Of a stretch of 53,187 bases of DNA, positions 26,397 to 36,232 are shown piece after piece (the first letter of the stretch is position 1; each line of letters starts with the position of its first letter). This DNA is from Marinomonas sp. SBI8L (GTDB taxonomy: Bacteria; Pseudomonadota; Gammaproteobacteria; Pseudomonadales; Marinomonadaceae): contig NZ_JSEO01000022.1 in the NCBI RefSeq assembly GCF_001624705.1, forward strand, positions 1-53,187, in the 5' to 3' direction. Under the pieces are notes generated by a model that was not told the DNA's origin, made no database searches, and worked only from the letters and a program-made list of their open reading frames with translations. The translations under genes and the position numbers were made by a program.

Positions 26397-29300
26397 TCTT
26401 AGATTAAAAAATATTAACTCCTTGAAAGGGGAGTGGAAGTTGGATTTTACCCAATCGCCTTTTAGCGATGCTGGTGTTTTTGCCATAGTGGGGGCCACAG
26501 GCGCCGGAAAAACCAGTTTATTGGATGCCATCTGTCTTGCTCTGTTTCATGAGACACCTCGTCTTAAGGTGAGCCCTTCACATAATGAAGTCATGACACG
26601 TCACACAGCTGAATGTTTAGCAGAAGTTGAATTTGAAGTTAAATCAGTTCGCTATCGCGCTTTTTGGAGCCAAAGGCGTGCCCGTGAGAGAAGTGACGGT
26701 AAATTACAGCCGGTTAATGTTGAGCTTTGTCTTGCCTCAGGTGAAGTACTGACAACTAAAGTAAATGAAAAATTGACGTTAATGGCTCAAATCACTGGTT
26801 TGGATTTTGCTCGATTTACTAAATCCATGCTACTTGCTCAAGGTGGCTTTTCGGCTTTTCTAAATGCAGAAGCAAACGCCAGAGCAGAATTATTAGAAGA
26901 GCTTACGGGAACAGAAGTCTACGGGGATATTTCTAAATATGTGTTTGAGGAGCATAAGCGGCAACGCCAAGAGCTGCTTTTACAAGAGCAGCAGTTGGAC
27001 GAATACGAAAGTTTAGATGAAGAAACACTCGCAAATTTAAGAAAGAAAGAAGCAGAATTTGCTGAACGTGAAGCCACTTTAAAGTTACAAAAAGAAAGTC
27101 ACGAAAGCCAATTGAATTGGTTCAAAGTTTGGCAAAGTTTAAGTCTCAAACAAGCTGATTTGGGTCTAATGTTAGGGACAAGTGATAGCGCCTGGGAAAG
27201 CTTTAAACCAAGTTTGATGTCTCTTGAATCGGCGTTAAGTGCCAAAGTTATCCGTCAGTTTTATGAGCAAAAACAGCATACGTCAACAGCTGAAAGAGAT
27301 GCGGTAGAAAAGCTAAAAGTAAACCAAGTCGAACTTACCAGATTAAAAGAAGCAAAAGATAGCCTAGTTAAAACAGAGTCCAGCGCTATAGCTAAACATA
27401 CCTTGTGTGAGACTGAATCAGAAAACTTTCATCAATTAGATATTCAGGTCATTAGTCCACTTTTAAGTGAAAAAAATAAGCAAGATGCATTGCTGTCTAA
27501 AACAGCTTTAGACTTAAAAGAAACTAACGCACAAAGTCAAAAGTTAGACTTACAAAGACAGGCAGATGTTAAGCAATTGACGCACCTCACTCAGGAGATG
27601 CAAGCACTTCAAATAAGCTTAAGTCAGTCACCGCAAAATGAGTTGATAAATAATGAATTGGCAGCTTGGCAGCAGCAATGGCAATACTTGTTAGGGCAAC
27701 AAAATTCGTTACATCAAGCTAACGAACTAAAGGATAAACTCCAACTTGATAAAACTGAGTTAGTGCAACGACAGCAAGATAATCAAACTAAAGTTGAGCA
27801 TGAAAATGCTAGCTTAGCTCATTTAGATAATGTCTTACTTAACGCTGAAAACGATATTCTAAATCTTACTTCTGGAATGGAAGCTAATGCTTGGTTAGAG
27901 GTGGATCGTCAATCTCTGCAAGCCGCGCCTTCGATTCAGCAGGCCTGGCAAATAGTGCAAAACTATGATTATGCTCAAGGACAATTATTGCGATTCGAGC
28001 AGCAAAAAGCAGAAGATCAGGGGGAAAAAGATCACTTAGATCAACAGCTAGTACTTAAGCGACAAGCTTTTCAAGAAGCAAAAGCCCATTTAGAGACTCT
28101 CGAATTGTTAGCAAAGAAAGAAGAGCGAATTCAGCAGTTGGAGGTCTTAAGAGCAGAGTTGGTGGATAATGAAGCCTGTGTTTTATGTGGTGCTTTAGAA
28201 CACCCCTATGCTCACGGGCATCAACCTAGTGTTAATCAACAAACGCTTGCTCAGTATGACACTCAGTTAGCTAAGGTCAATCAGCTTGAAAGTGAGGGAC
28301 GTGAGTTAAAATCTCAGCGACAAACATTAGAGGTTTTGATTAGCCAGCAAGAGGCAAACCTGTTAGAACAAAAGTCTGTTATTGATCAAATTAAGCAAGG
28401 TTCGAATGACTTAAGTTTACCTAATGATAAGGTGTGGCCTGCAATTTCTGATCTCATGGCCTGGCAAGCTATTCAGGCTGAGTCTCAAACGTTACAAGCT
28501 CAAAATGACGTAATACGAAATCAGCTCACTCTTCTAATGCAAAATGTTGATAACGCTCGACAGCAGGCCCAAGCCGCAAAACAAACACTGGAAAAACTCA
28601 TACAACAGCAAGGCTTTGATGCTCAATCTTTGCTTGCGATGAATGCTCGTATCGATGAAATTAGCAAAGAGAATCGCGCTGAGATTAATCTTTTTCGTGA
28701 TAAACAAACTCAGTTGTTGCAAGAGTTACAGCCTCACCTAGACAGACCTTATGAGTTTCAAGAACTGAATCAAGCATTTGAACAACTTAAACATAGGTTG
28801 CTTACTTGGCAAGATGCGCAAGCAAGACAAGAGGCTTTGAAGCAGCAAGAAATTAATCAAAATGCTAAGCTTGCAGCTAGCCAAGAGCAGTTGCAGCAGT
28901 TACAACAAAAAAGTCATGAATTAAATTTAGTTTTAGAGACTCACCAAAAAGAGCTGGCTTTGATTCAAACTGAGTTAGTGAATCATTTGGGTGATCACAG
29001 TTTAGAGCAAAAAAGAGAGGCAACTAAACTCGCTCTTACCTTATCTGATAAAGAGCTTAAGGCCGCTCAACAAAAGGTATTAGACAATAGTGCTGACATT
29101 CAATCCCTAGAAGGAGGTGTGTTAGCACAAGAAAGCAGCCTGTTGCTTTTACGTGAAAATAAGATAAAGGCTCAAGGTGTATGGCAGCAAAAGCTATCTG
29201 AGGCGGGTTTTGAAGGCGAAGCGAGTTGGCAAGCTCTGTGTTTAGATGATGATAAAATTGAGCGCTTAACGCGTGAGAGAAAACGTCTCGAAGAAGAAAA

Positions 29301-30102
29301 AGCACAAGCACAAGATAGATTACAGCAAGTACAAGGTGAAATGAAAAAGCACCAAGATGCCTTGCCTGAAAATACAGGTTTTAACCTTGATTTAGTTCTC
29401 GCATTTAAAGAAGAAGACTTGGCCAATCAGATAAAATCTTTGCAAGAAACGATTATTGAATTATCAGCGCAGCACAGCCAAGAGCATCAAAGTTTTGGGC
29501 AAATTCAAATGCAGCTTAAAGCGCATGATGAGGCTCAAACTAAGTATCAATCAAATCTTAAAAAATTGGCTAAAGCTAGAGATGATATGGCCTTGATGAC
29601 TCAGTTGCAGCAGTTGATTGGCGCGGCTGATGGGGCTAAATTTAGGAAGTTTGCCCAAAGTCTTACCTTAGATAACCTTCTATATTTAGCAAATCAAAGG
29701 CTTGCTTTGCTACATGATAGGTATCAGTTAAAGCGTAAAGTTGGCGATAAACTAGAACTTATTGTATTAGATACTTGGCAAGCAGATAGTGAAAGGGACA
29801 CACGTACTTTATCTGGTGGAGAGTCATTTTTAGTCAGCTTAGCGCTTGCCCTCGCTTTATCTGATTTGGTGTCTCATAAAACGAGTATTGATTCTCTTTT
29901 CTTGGATGAAGGTTTTGGTACTTTGGATAGTGAAACCTTAGATATTGCACTTGATGCTTTAGAGCTTCTTAATGCAGCAGGTAAAATGATCGGCATAATT
30001 AGCCATGTTGAAGCATTAAAGGAGCGTATTCCTGTGCAAATAAAATTATCTAAATTGCCTGGGCTTGGGATTAGCCAACTCGACAAGGCTTATGCCATTT
30101 AA
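26383..30102 (+). CDS. sbcC: Exonuclease SbcC (Rad50-like ATPase subunit)
   Basis: A 1239-residue SMC-like ATPase partner of SbcD. Walker A is GATGAGKT (37-44). The zinc hook at the tip of the two long coiled coils is C599-x-x-C602 ([15 protein letters not shown]). The ABC signature [10 protein letters not shown] includes S1144, and Walker B is [12 protein letters not shown] with D1175-E1176. The coiled-coil arms are rich in Gln and Leu. Length is somewhat above Escherichia coli SbcC (1048). It overlaps sbcD by 14 bases. It is followed not by a terminator but by the MITE-like element at 30121. Confidence 0.96.
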   Translation: MKICSLRLKNINSLKGEWKLDFTQSPFSDAGVFAIVGATGAGKTSLLDAICLALFHETPRLKVSPSHNEVMTRHTAECLAEVEFEVKSVRYRAFWSQRRARERSDGKLQPVNVELCLASGEVLTTKVNEKLTLMAQITGLDFARFTKSMLLAQGGFSAFLNAEANARAELLEELTGTEVYGDISKYVFEEHKRQRQELLLQEQQLDEYESLDEETLANLRKKEAEFAEREATLKLQKESHESQLNWFKVWQSLSLKQADLGLMLGTSDSAWESFKPSLMSLESALSAKVIRQFYEQKQHTSTAERDAVEKLKVNQVELTRLKEAKDSLVKTESSAIAKHTLCETESENFHQLDIQVISPLLSEKNKQDALLSKTALDLKETNAQSQKLDLQRQADVKQLTHLTQEMQALQISLSQSPQNELINNELAAWQQQWQYLLGQQNSLHQANELKDKLQLDKTELVQRQQDNQTKVEHENASLAHLDNVLLNAENDILNLTSGMEANAWLEVDRQSLQAAPSIQQAWQIVQNYDYAQGQLLRFEQQKAEDQGEKDHLDQQLVLKRQAFQEAKAHLETLELLAKKEERIQQLEVLRAELVDNEACVLCGALEHPYAHGHQPSVNQQTLAQYDTQLAKVNQLESEGRELKSQRQTLEVLISQQEANLLEQKSVIDQIKQGSNDLSLPNDKVWPAISDLMAWQAIQAESQTLQAQNDVIRNQLTLLMQNVDNARQQAQAAKQTLEKLIQQQGFDAQSLLAMNARIDEISKENRAEINLFRDKQTQLLQELQPHLDRPYEFQELNQAFEQLKHRLLTWQDAQARQEALKQQEINQNAKLAASQEQLQQLQQKSHELNLVLETHQKELALIQTELVNHLGDHSLEQKREATKLALTLSDKELKAAQQKVLDNSADIQSLEGGVLAQESSLLLLRENKIKAQGVWQQKLSEAGFEGEASWQALCLDDDKIERLTRERKRLEEEKAQAQDRLQQVQGEMKKHQDALPENTGFNLDLVLAFKEEDLANQIKSLQETIIELSAQHSQEHQSFGQIQMQLKAHDEAQTKYQSNLKKLAKARDDMALMTQLQQLIGAADGAKFRKFAQSLTLDNLLYLANQRLALLHDRYQLKRKVGDKLELIVLDTWQADSERDTRTLSGGESFLVSLALALALSDLVSHKTSIDSLFLDEGFGTLDSETLDIALDALELLNAAGKMIGIISHVEALKERIPVQIKLSKLPGLGISQLDKAYAI

Positions 30103-30120
30103 ATAACCTGAACTTCACTC

Positions 30121-30425
30121 TAGGGAAGCTGCGAATAAGTCCTCCCGCCTCAGCGTGTGGATAAAAGCAACTAGATTTATGGCGAGGAGCGCAACTTAAT
30201 AGTGATTCTATTGATAAGATCCTCAACTTAAAGGTAGGGCTTTTAGGCCACGCCCTGCGGGTCTTTGAAGAATACCTAAACGGCATTTCAGAAAAAGCGT
30301 CACCCTGTGTTGTCCCTTTTCGAAAGGTGCCTACAGCTCTTATCAGAAAAAGCGGCAAAGTGACGCCTTGATTGATACTTTTTCTGAGAAGACTGAGAAG
30401 AGGTGATTGAATCGCAGTTTCCCTA
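30121..30425. repeat. MITE-like element with terminal inverted repeats
   Basis: The element is bounded by TAGGGAAGCTGCGA (30121-30134) and TCGCAGTTTCCCTA (30412-30425), inverted repeats matching at 13 of 14 positions. The 305 bases carry no gene of their own but contain further symmetry: GCGTCAC (30297) with GTGACGC (30360), and CAGAAAAAGCG twice. A 40-base piece of its left end recurs at 6347-6386 in inverse orientation. The layout is that of small non-autonomous palindromic elements scattered between genes in marine gammaproteobacteria. No target duplication is clear. Transposition by an element elsewhere in the genome is inferred. Confidence 0.75.
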
Positions 30426-30800
30426 ATATTAGGGAGAAGTTGTCCCCAGAAACAATACAATAACTCTCTGAATAAGTGTGATTTCATTTTACTTTTCAGT
30501 GCTTTAACTCCTTGTCTAGCTTCTTTTTTATTTTTTTATGTTTCAAAAGCTTTAACGTGTAAAGATGGTTATCAGATGCTTTTTTGCAGGTTAGTAAGTA
30601 CCTCATTGCTGCGAAGTTTTGTGTACATTTGAAAAAAACATTTCAGTAAAAAATTACAAGTTGGCCGAAAAGAATTAACTTTTGTTGTAGAAAGGTATTT
30701 CTTGGGTGCGAATCCCTGTTTCTAGCTTTCTTTAAATTTTGAGCTTGTTAAAATAAGTGTGGCGAAAGAGCGCTTCAACACCATTTATAAGGACACACGT
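30426..30800. other. 375-base gap upstream of minC without a gene
   Basis: This stretch is AT-rich and lies between the MITE-like element and minC. It begins within the palindrome CCCTAATATTAGGG (30421-30434) that overlaps the element's right end. It must hold the minC promoter, but I see no hexamer pair clear enough to call. No RNA gene was recognised. Confidence 0.5.
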
Positions 30801-31529
30801 ATGTCAGAGTCAAACTTCCAGTTCAAAGGAAGTGTTGTGACCACTATTTTGTTAGAGATAAGCCATTTTGATGAAATGTCGCTTATCGCTGCAATTGAAA
30901 ATAAAGTAGAGCAAGCGCCTAACTTTTTTCAGATGGCCCCTGTTATTATTGATCTGTCAAAACTGGATCAAGTGATTAATCTAGACGAATTTAATCGTCT
31001 TTTGCTACATTTAAAAAACCTAGGTTTAAGCCCTATTGGCTGGCGTTCACACGAGACGAATAAACCTGCTTGGCAAGATGAGGTAAGTTTACCTCTGTTG
31101 CCTGCATCAAAAACTCGAGCGACCAGATTAGAGAATAATGTTAATCAAGATAAAGCTAACCCTGATGTCGTGATTAAAACTGTCGTTGAAGAAAAGAGAG
31201 TTGCGCAAAGCTCAAAAATTATCAGTAAGCCGATACGTTCAGGGCAGCAGGTATACGCAGAAGGGGATTTAATTATACTATCTTCTGTTAGTCCAGGTGC
31301 TGAAGTGCTGGCTGATGGTAGCATCCATGTTTATGGTGCTTTGAGAGGTCGAGCCTTAGCGGGTGTTAAGGGTGATAGTAATGCGCGCATCTTTTGTCGT
31401 AGTATGGAAGCCGAGTTAGTATCAATCGCGGGTAATTTTATCCTGAGTGATGCGCTACAGAAAATTTTGTGGAAGGAATCTGCTCAAGTTTTGTTGAATG
31501 ATGAAAATTTAGATGTTGTCGCTTTTTAG
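30801..31529 (+). CDS. minC: Septum site-determining protein MinC
   Basis: A 242-residue FtsZ-polymerisation inhibitor. The N-terminal domain (about 1-95) targets FtsZ, and the C-terminal beta-helix domain (about 140-242: VYAEGDLIILSSVSPGAEVL, DGSIHVYGALRGRALAGVKG, DSNARIFCRSMEAELVSIAG) dimerises and binds MinD. A charged linker with KANPDVVIKTVVEEKR joins them. The ATG at 30801 follows AAGGA by seven bases; a GTG 14 codons upstream is less likely. First gene of minCDE. Confidence 0.96.
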   Translation: MSESNFQFKGSVVTTILLEISHFDEMSLIAAIENKVEQAPNFFQMAPVIIDLSKLDQVINLDEFNRLLLHLKNLGLSPIGWRSHETNKPAWQDEVSLPLLPASKTRATRLENNVNQDKANPDVVIKTVVEEKRVAQSSKIISKPIRSGQQVYAEGDLIILSSVSPGAEVLADGSIHVYGALRGRALAGVKGDSNARIFCRSMEAELVSIAGNFILSDALQKILWKESAQVLLNDENLDVVAF

Positions 31530-31635
31530 TCTGCTCAAGTTAGGTTAATGCCGCGGCTATTCATATGTATGGTTTGACACTCTAAATTATAAAAAATGAT
31601 AAATACGCATAAAAATTGCGTTTGGGAGAAAAAAA

Positions 31636-32445
31636 TTGGCAAAAATTATTGTGGTAACGTCAGGTAAAGGCGGGGTAGGGAAGACCACGTCAAGTGCTGC
31701 CATTGGCACTGGCTTGGCTCTAAACGGCCATAAAACTGTCATTATTGATTTTGATGTAGGTTTGCGAAACCTAGATTTAATCATGGGCTGTGAACGACGT
31801 GTTGTTTATGACTTTGTGAATGTAATTAATGGCGAAGCGACACTGACTCAGGCTCTGATTAAAGATAAACGTACAAAAAATTTATCTATATTACCTGCGT
31901 CACAAACTCGTGATAAAGATGCTTTGTCACAAGAAGGTGTTCAGCAAGTCTTAAACGAATTAGGTAAGACTTACGACTACATCGTTTGTGATTCACCGGC
32001 GGGTATTGAAAGAGGGGCGCAAATGGCCCTTTATTTCGCAGACATTGCCATTGTTGTAACTAACCCAGAAGTCTCCTCTGTTCGAGATTCAGACCGTATT
32101 CTAGGTATTCTGCAAAGCAAATCTCGCCGTGCAGAACAAGGTATGGACCCTATCGAAGAGCACTTGCTATTAACACGCTACCATCCAGAGCGTGTAGAGC
32201 AAGGTGAAATGTTAGGCGTTGCTGACGTAGAAGAGATTCTGGCTATTCCTCTTTTAGGCGTGATTCCTGAGTCTGAAGCTGTATTAAAAGCTTCAAACCA
32301 AGGGACACCTGTTATTTTGGATACTGAATCAGAAGCTGGTCTGGCATATGATGATGCCGTTCACAGATTATTAGGCGAAGATCGCCCGTTACGCTTTTTG
32401 GAAGTGCCTAAAAAAGGCTTTTTTAAACGATTACTTGGGGGTTAG
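31636..32445 (+). CDS. minD: Septum site-determining ATPase MinD (TTG start)
   Basis: A 269-residue deviant-Walker ATPase of the ParA/MinD family that binds the membrane, recruits MinC, and is released by MinE. The loop GKGGVGKTTSS (10-20), the DFDVGLRNLD switch region, and the C-terminal amphipathic helix FFKRLLGG that binds membrane are all present. The only usable start is TTG at 31636-31638, after GGGAG, giving the standard N-terminus AKIIVVTSG. The 106-base gap from minC is wider than usual; a TTGACA at 31574-31579 with AT-rich sequence after it could be an internal promoter, though its -10 is poor. Confidence 0.97.
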   Translation: MAKIIVVTSGKGGVGKTTSSAAIGTGLALNGHKTVIIDFDVGLRNLDLIMGCERRVVYDFVNVINGEATLTQALIKDKRTKNLSILPASQTRDKDALSQEGVQQVLNELGKTYDYIVCDSPAGIERGAQMALYFADIAIVVTNPEVSSVRDSDRILGILQSKSRRAEQGMDPIEEHLLLTRYHPERVEQGEMLGVADVEEILAIPLLGVIPESEAVLKASNQGTPVILDTESEAGLAYDDAVHRLLGEDRPLRFLEVPKKGFFKRLLGG

Positions 32446-32449
32446 TTGA

Positions 32450-32707
32450 GTGGGTATTTTTGATTATTTTAAAAGTAAGAATGAGCCTACATCAGCGTCT
32501 GTAGCGAAAGAGCGTTTACAAATTATCGTTGCCCACGAACGTGGTAAAAGGCAGCAGCCGGATTACCTACCTCAGATGCAGAAAGAAATTATTGAGGTGA
32601 TCCGCAAATACGTCAATATTGGTTCGGATGATGTTCAAATACAGTTAGAAAATATTGAGGATTGCTCAGTATTGGAGCTGAATGTGACACTTCCAGATCA
32701 AGCTTAA
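32450..32707 (+). CDS. minE: Cell division topological specificity factor MinE (GTG start)
   Basis: An 85-residue protein that stimulates MinD ATPase and drives pole-to-pole oscillation. The membrane-targeting N-terminus (GIFDYF), the anti-MinCD helix around [16 protein letters not shown], and the C-terminal topological domain ([18 protein letters not shown]) match the family. Translation starts at GTG, four bases after the minD stop, with GGGGG of the minD end as ribosome site. A strong terminator follows. Confidence 0.97.
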   Translation: MGIFDYFKSKNEPTSASVAKERLQIIVAHERGKRQQPDYLPQMQKEIIEVIRKYVNIGSDDVQIQLENIEDCSVLELNVTLPDQA

Positions 32708-32729
32708 CACTTCAGTTATTTAAGCCTTT

Positions 32730-32761
32730 AAAAAAGCAGCATGAAAATGCTGCTTTTTTTT
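32730..32761 (+). terminator. Intrinsic terminator after minE
   Basis: AAAAAGCAGCAT (32731-32742) and ATGCTGCTTTTT pair perfectly across a GAAA tetraloop, followed by more T. A-run on one side and T-run on the other allow action in both directions. Confidence 0.92.
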
Positions 32762-32847
32762 GACTTTTATCAAAACGATAATGCTTACTATTTGTGTTAC
32801 TATTTGTAAGAAGTTAAAACAAAATTTGTTTAGAAAAAAGGTGAAGT

Positions 32848-34023
32848 GTGCGCAAATTTGCTTGGTTATTGTGTTTATCTGGTTTTGCTCTGACAGCTTG
32901 TCAGTCAGTTGATGAAACCACTAGTGTGCTTGATACAAAGAAGAAGTCGAGCTTACCTCTTGCTATGGATGACCCCATGGCAAAATTAGGTGGGCAACTT
33001 TACTTTGATGTGAACTTGTCGCTTAACCGTAACCAGTCCTGCGCTACCTGCCATAATCCTGCAAAAGGCTTTATTGATGATAGGGATAATGGTGTTTTTG
33101 GTATGGCTTCTCTTGGCTCTGATAATGTATCCATTGGTGATCGTAATGCGCCAACCGCTGCTTATGCTGCACTAAGTCCTTTGTTCTCAAAGAATAAAGA
33201 AGGTAAATATATTGGTGGTCAATTCCATGATGGCAGAGCTTCAACTTTAGCAGATCAAGCTGCTGGGCCACCGTTAAACCCAGGTGAGATGGCAATGTTA
33301 TCTGAGGATCAAGTGCTAACTCGCATCAATGAAAATGCTACTTATCAAAAACTGTTCTCACACTTGTTCGGAGCTGAGGTGCTGACGGACAGTAAACAAG
33401 CTTATAAAGCCATGAGTGATTCTATTATGGCATTCGAGCAAACTGAATTGTTTATGCCGTTTGATTCAAAGTATGACAAATATCTTCGCGGTGAAGTGGC
33501 ATTTACGGATCAGGAAGAGTTAGGAAGAACGCTATTTTTCTCAGAGCAGTTTACCAATTGTAATCAATGTCATCAGCTAAGTTCTTCGCCATTTTATGCG
33601 ACAGAAAGTTTTACCGATTTTAGTTATCACAATATTGGAGTGCCAGAAAATAAAGCTTTAAGAGCGATCAACGGTGTGACAGCAACAGATTTTGGCTTGT
33701 TCAATAACCCAGAAGCCAGTTTTGAGTCAGAAAAAGGTAAGTTTAAAGTGCCAAGTTTGCGTAATGTCGCAGTGACTGGGCCTTATATGCACAATGGTGT
33801 ATTTCAAGATTTAAAAACTGTGGTTCTGTTTTATGATAAATATAACAATGTCACACGTACAGAGAACCCTGAAACAGGTGAGTTATGGGGGCAACCAGAA
33901 GTTGGGATAAACCTAGCAACTGAGTTGACTGATGGTCCTGCTTTACCAGATGAAAGAGTTGACGCCTTAGTTGCATTCCTTAAAACATTGACGGATGCAA
34001 GATACGAATCTCAGCTGAATTAA
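32848..34023 (+). CDS. Diheme cytochrome c peroxidase/MauG-family lipoprotein
   Basis: A 391-residue exported protein. The signal peptide ends in the lipobox LTAC with C18 as lipidated residue, so it should be anchored to a membrane on the periplasmic side. Two heme c sites are present: C65-ATC-H69 and C238-NQC-H242. The family hallmark PYMHNGVFQDL follows. Bacterial members reduce peroxide or, like MauG, oxidise protein side chains. Start is GTG at 32848 after AGGTGA. Lipidation is an uncommon but known variation on the usual soluble form. It stands alone between terminators at 32730 and 34029. Confidence 0.92.
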   Translation: MRKFAWLLCLSGFALTACQSVDETTSVLDTKKKSSLPLAMDDPMAKLGGQLYFDVNLSLNRNQSCATCHNPAKGFIDDRDNGVFGMASLGSDNVSIGDRNAPTAAYAALSPLFSKNKEGKYIGGQFHDGRASTLADQAAGPPLNPGEMAMLSEDQVLTRINENATYQKLFSHLFGAEVLTDSKQAYKAMSDSIMAFEQTELFMPFDSKYDKYLRGEVAFTDQEELGRTLFFSEQFTNCNQCHQLSSSPFYATESFTDFSYHNIGVPENKALRAINGVTATDFGLFNNPEASFESEKGKFKVPSLRNVAVTGPYMHNGVFQDLKTVVLFYDKYNNVTRTENPETGELWGQPEVGINLATELTDGPALPDERVDALVAFLKTLTDARYESQLN

Positions 34024-34028
34024 AAATG

Positions 34029-34055
34029 AAAAAAGCCCCGAATGGGGCTTTTTAA
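34029..34055. terminator. Bidirectional terminator between convergent genes
   Basis: AAAAAGCCCC and GGGGCTTTTT form a perfect 10-bp stem with a GAAT loop. It is shared by the diheme peroxidase gene and the exported duplicated-domain gene. Confidence 0.93.
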
Positions 34056-34068
34056 TTTTGTTCAAATA

Positions 34069-34785
34069 TTAACCTTTGTGATGTTTCATTTTAAGTTCAG
34101 GAAACCCCGCTTCATTTAGTTTTACACGGCTTACCAAATCATTATTAGCACTTAAAATAGTAACTGTGTAGCCACCTTCTTCATTGCTAGTAACTTCACC
34201 TAATTTTAAATTCTCGTTATTCAGGGGAATTAGTCTAGCTTCAGCAAGAGTGGTCATTTCTTCAAGCGTTAGTGCGTGCTTTTCGATGTATGCTTCACGC
34301 TTCTCTTGTCTTCTTTCTGCCTTCTCTGCCATTCTTTCTTGGCGCTCTGGGCTCATATCATCCTGTTTGCCGAAATGTTTGTTATAGCCACGCTCACCCT
34401 TGTTACATTGACCTTTGCCTTTTTTACCGCCTTTGCCTGCGTGCTTAGAAAATAAGCCTAGGAAGGGTGCATCGACAGGTAACCCATATTTATTTAGCTC
34501 AATGTTCTTTTCTCCTTCCTCTGCTCCACTTAGGGTAACTAAGAAGGTACCTTGAGCCGTTTTTTCAATACTTTCTAAGGTTGTTTCTGCATTACGGCTT
34601 CGTAGTAGTCTTGCTTCAACCAAGGTGTTGATTTCAGTTAAGGTGTATTCACGTTCAAGTTGAACCTTACCGTGCTTCATCATTCTATCGCCATCATTTG
34701 GCATGGCTGTCGCAAGACCAGTTAGAGATAAACCGCAAAGGCTGATTAGGGCAATAGTAGTGGTCTTTTTAAAATACTTTTTCAT
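34069..34785 (-). CDS. Exported protein with duplicated domain and charged linker
   Basis: A 238-residue protein I do not recognise. A signal peptide (1-27, cleavage after LATA) precedes two copies of a roughly 56-residue unit, at 48-103 and 172-229. Both begin TL-E-TLxEARL, pass through a TFLVTL or YTVTIL strand, and end with LNKYGLP or LNEAGFP. Between them lies a Lys/Gly-rich then Glu/Arg-rich linker (about 115-170: GKGGKKGKG, ERMAEKAERRQEKREAY) with one Cys. The start at 34785 follows GGAGC; an ATG four codons earlier contains that site. The duplicated unit with a glycine-proline end suggests small periplasmic beta domains. Function unknown. Confidence 0.75.
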   Translation of the reverse strand: MKKYFKKTTTIALISLCGLSLTGLATAMPNDGDRMMKHGKVQLEREYTLTEINTLVEARLLRSRNAETTLESIEKTAQGTFLVTLSGAEEGEKNIELNKYGLPVDAPFLGLFSKHAGKGGKKGKGQCNKGERGYNKHFGKQDDMSPERQERMAEKAERRQEKREAYIEKHALTLEEMTTLAEARLIPLNNENLKLGEVTSNEEGGYTVTILSANNDLVSRVKLNEAGFPELKMKHHKG

Positions 34786-35013
34786 GTTTAGCTCCATTGT
34801 TTTTCTCAAATTTAATAAATGAAAAACCTGTTGTTTTTCGATGTGATTAGTAAAACATTGGCATGTCGCAAAAGTTTGTCAGTCTAGAGCTAATTTGTCG
34901 CAAGATGTATCAATTTTAAAAAGTCTCATAGGTTTGATACAAGCTGGGCTAATTTCAACAAAATCGATACATTTGCTTGAAGGGGTATTTGGACAGAAAG
35001 GTGATAAATAGGT

Positions 35014-35050
35014 AAAAAAATACCAACACTCGGTTGGCATTTTTATTTTT
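35014..35050. terminator. Intrinsic terminator after antiporter gene
   Basis: ATACCAAC (35020-35027) and GTTGGCAT (35033-35040) pair with a 5-base loop, flanked by A7 on the left and a T-rich run on the right. It ends the minus-strand antiporter/SH3-anchor transcript. Confidence 0.85.
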
Positions 35051-35058
35051 AATTAGCT

Positions 35059-36228
35059 TTAATCTCGCCTTAATTTATCAGAGATAGCGATTGGGTTGGG
35101 GTAGTTTAATATCACCACATAGGTTGAGAGAGCAAAACTGAGAATCGCTGTGGCTTGAATAACATGAGACGCTTCTATGCCAATAAGTCCAATGCTTGCA
35201 GATAGGTAGGCGATTAACAAAGAAAACTCACTCACTTGACCTAGTCGAAAGCCTACTTCCCATGAGGTAGAGGCATCTTCCTTCAGACCTTTTAATAGGT
35301 ACCTGAATACGACTGGCTTTAACAGCATGCTAGTAACTGCCAAGATAATTGCAGGTACTATCACAAGGCCTAGCAACTCAAGATTAAAGCTTGCCCCAAT
35401 GGTGAAGAAGAAGAGTACTAAGAAAAAGTCTCTCAAAGGCTTTAAGTGTGTTGCTATATATTGAGAGATTGGGCTTGTGGCTAGGGCAACACCACCAATA
35501 AAGGCTCCCATTTCGGCAGAAAGGCCTAGGTATTCTGCCGCAACAGCCATAGATAAACACCAGCCAATTGATACTAAAAAGATGAACTCATGAAAGCGAT
35601 CAAATTTAGCGATCAGTTTAAGTAGTACAAACTTAACAAACAAAAAGGCGAGTGCAATAAGGCTAGGTAGGCCTATGATGGGGATGAGTATTTGGCTCGC
35701 ACTGCTTTCTTGTGTACCAGCGATACTGTAAAGCACTAATAATACTGCAATCGCAATAATATCTTGTAACAGCAGCAGACCAACAACTAGCTCACCTGTG
35801 TGTTTGTGATGTAATACGGTAGTAGGTAATAATTTGATGCAGACAATGGTGCTTGAGAACATCATGGCAATGCCTATGATACTTGACTCAATTTGGCTGT
35901 AACCGAAAGCTAACGCAATTGAATAACCAACACCTGCAAAGGCAATAGAGCTTAAGAGAGCGACCCAGGAGGCCTTTTTAAGCATATTGAGCAAGTGGCT
36001 TGGCTGCATATCCAAGCCCAATAGGAAAAGTAAGAAAATGATGCCTATGTGAGACATCTCATCCATTAGCTTGGGTTCATCAATGAGGCTAAACGCGTAA
36101 GGGCCGAGAAGGGCGCCTAGAGCAATATAAGCAATGATTAGAGGTTGTCTGGTATAAAGTGCAACTGTCGCAATAACAGCTGCACCAGCAAAGATAAGGA
36201 AAAAAGAGTGGACTATGGAAACTTCCAT
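35059..36228 (-). CDS. CPA2-family cation:proton antiporter (Kef-type membrane domain only)
   Basis: A 389-residue integral membrane protein with about 12 predicted helices. The LLLLQDIIAIAVLL segment holds the conserved QD of the CPA2 family, and AEMGAFIGGVALATSP is the second family block. It ends at the transport domain, with no C-terminal RCK/TrkA nucleotide-binding domain as in KefB/KefC, so a separate regulator, or none, controls it. Na+ or K+ against H+ cannot be told apart. It starts four bases after the stop of the SH3-anchor gene, so they share a transcript. Confidence 0.9.
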   Translation of the reverse strand: MEVSIVHSFFLIFAGAAVIATVALYTRQPLIIAYIALGALLGPYAFSLIDEPKLMDEMSHIGIIFLLFLLGLDMQPSHLLNMLKKASWVALLSSIAFAGVGYSIALAFGYSQIESSIIGIAMMFSSTIVCIKLLPTTVLHHKHTGELVVGLLLLQDIIAIAVLLVLYSIAGTQESSASQILIPIIGLPSLIALAFLFVKFVLLKLIAKFDRFHEFIFLVSIGWCLSMAVAAEYLGLSAEMGAFIGGVALATSPISQYIATHLKPLRDFFLVLFFFTIGASFNLELLGLVIVPAIILAVTSMLLKPVVFRYLLKGLKEDASTSWEVGFRLGQVSEFSLLIAYLSASIGLIGIEASHVIQATAILSFALSTYVVILNYPNPIAISDKLRRD

Positions 36229-36232
36229 CTAG

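Noticed and set aside
26383-30102. Several open frames of 60-85 codons on the minus strand inside sbcC
   Set aside because: They are shadows of a well-supported coding frame, with no ribosome sites or domains.
30071-30487. A 138-codon open frame on the minus strand downstream of sbcC
   Set aside because: It runs through the whole MITE-like element and into the end of sbcC, has no ribosome site or recognisable domain, and its composition follows the repeat. I treat it as a by-product of the repeat.
30695-30725. A tRNA-like T-arm, GGGTGCGAATCCC, upstream of minC
   Set aside because: No matching acceptor stem, anticodon arm or D-arm could be found around it, so it is probably chance.
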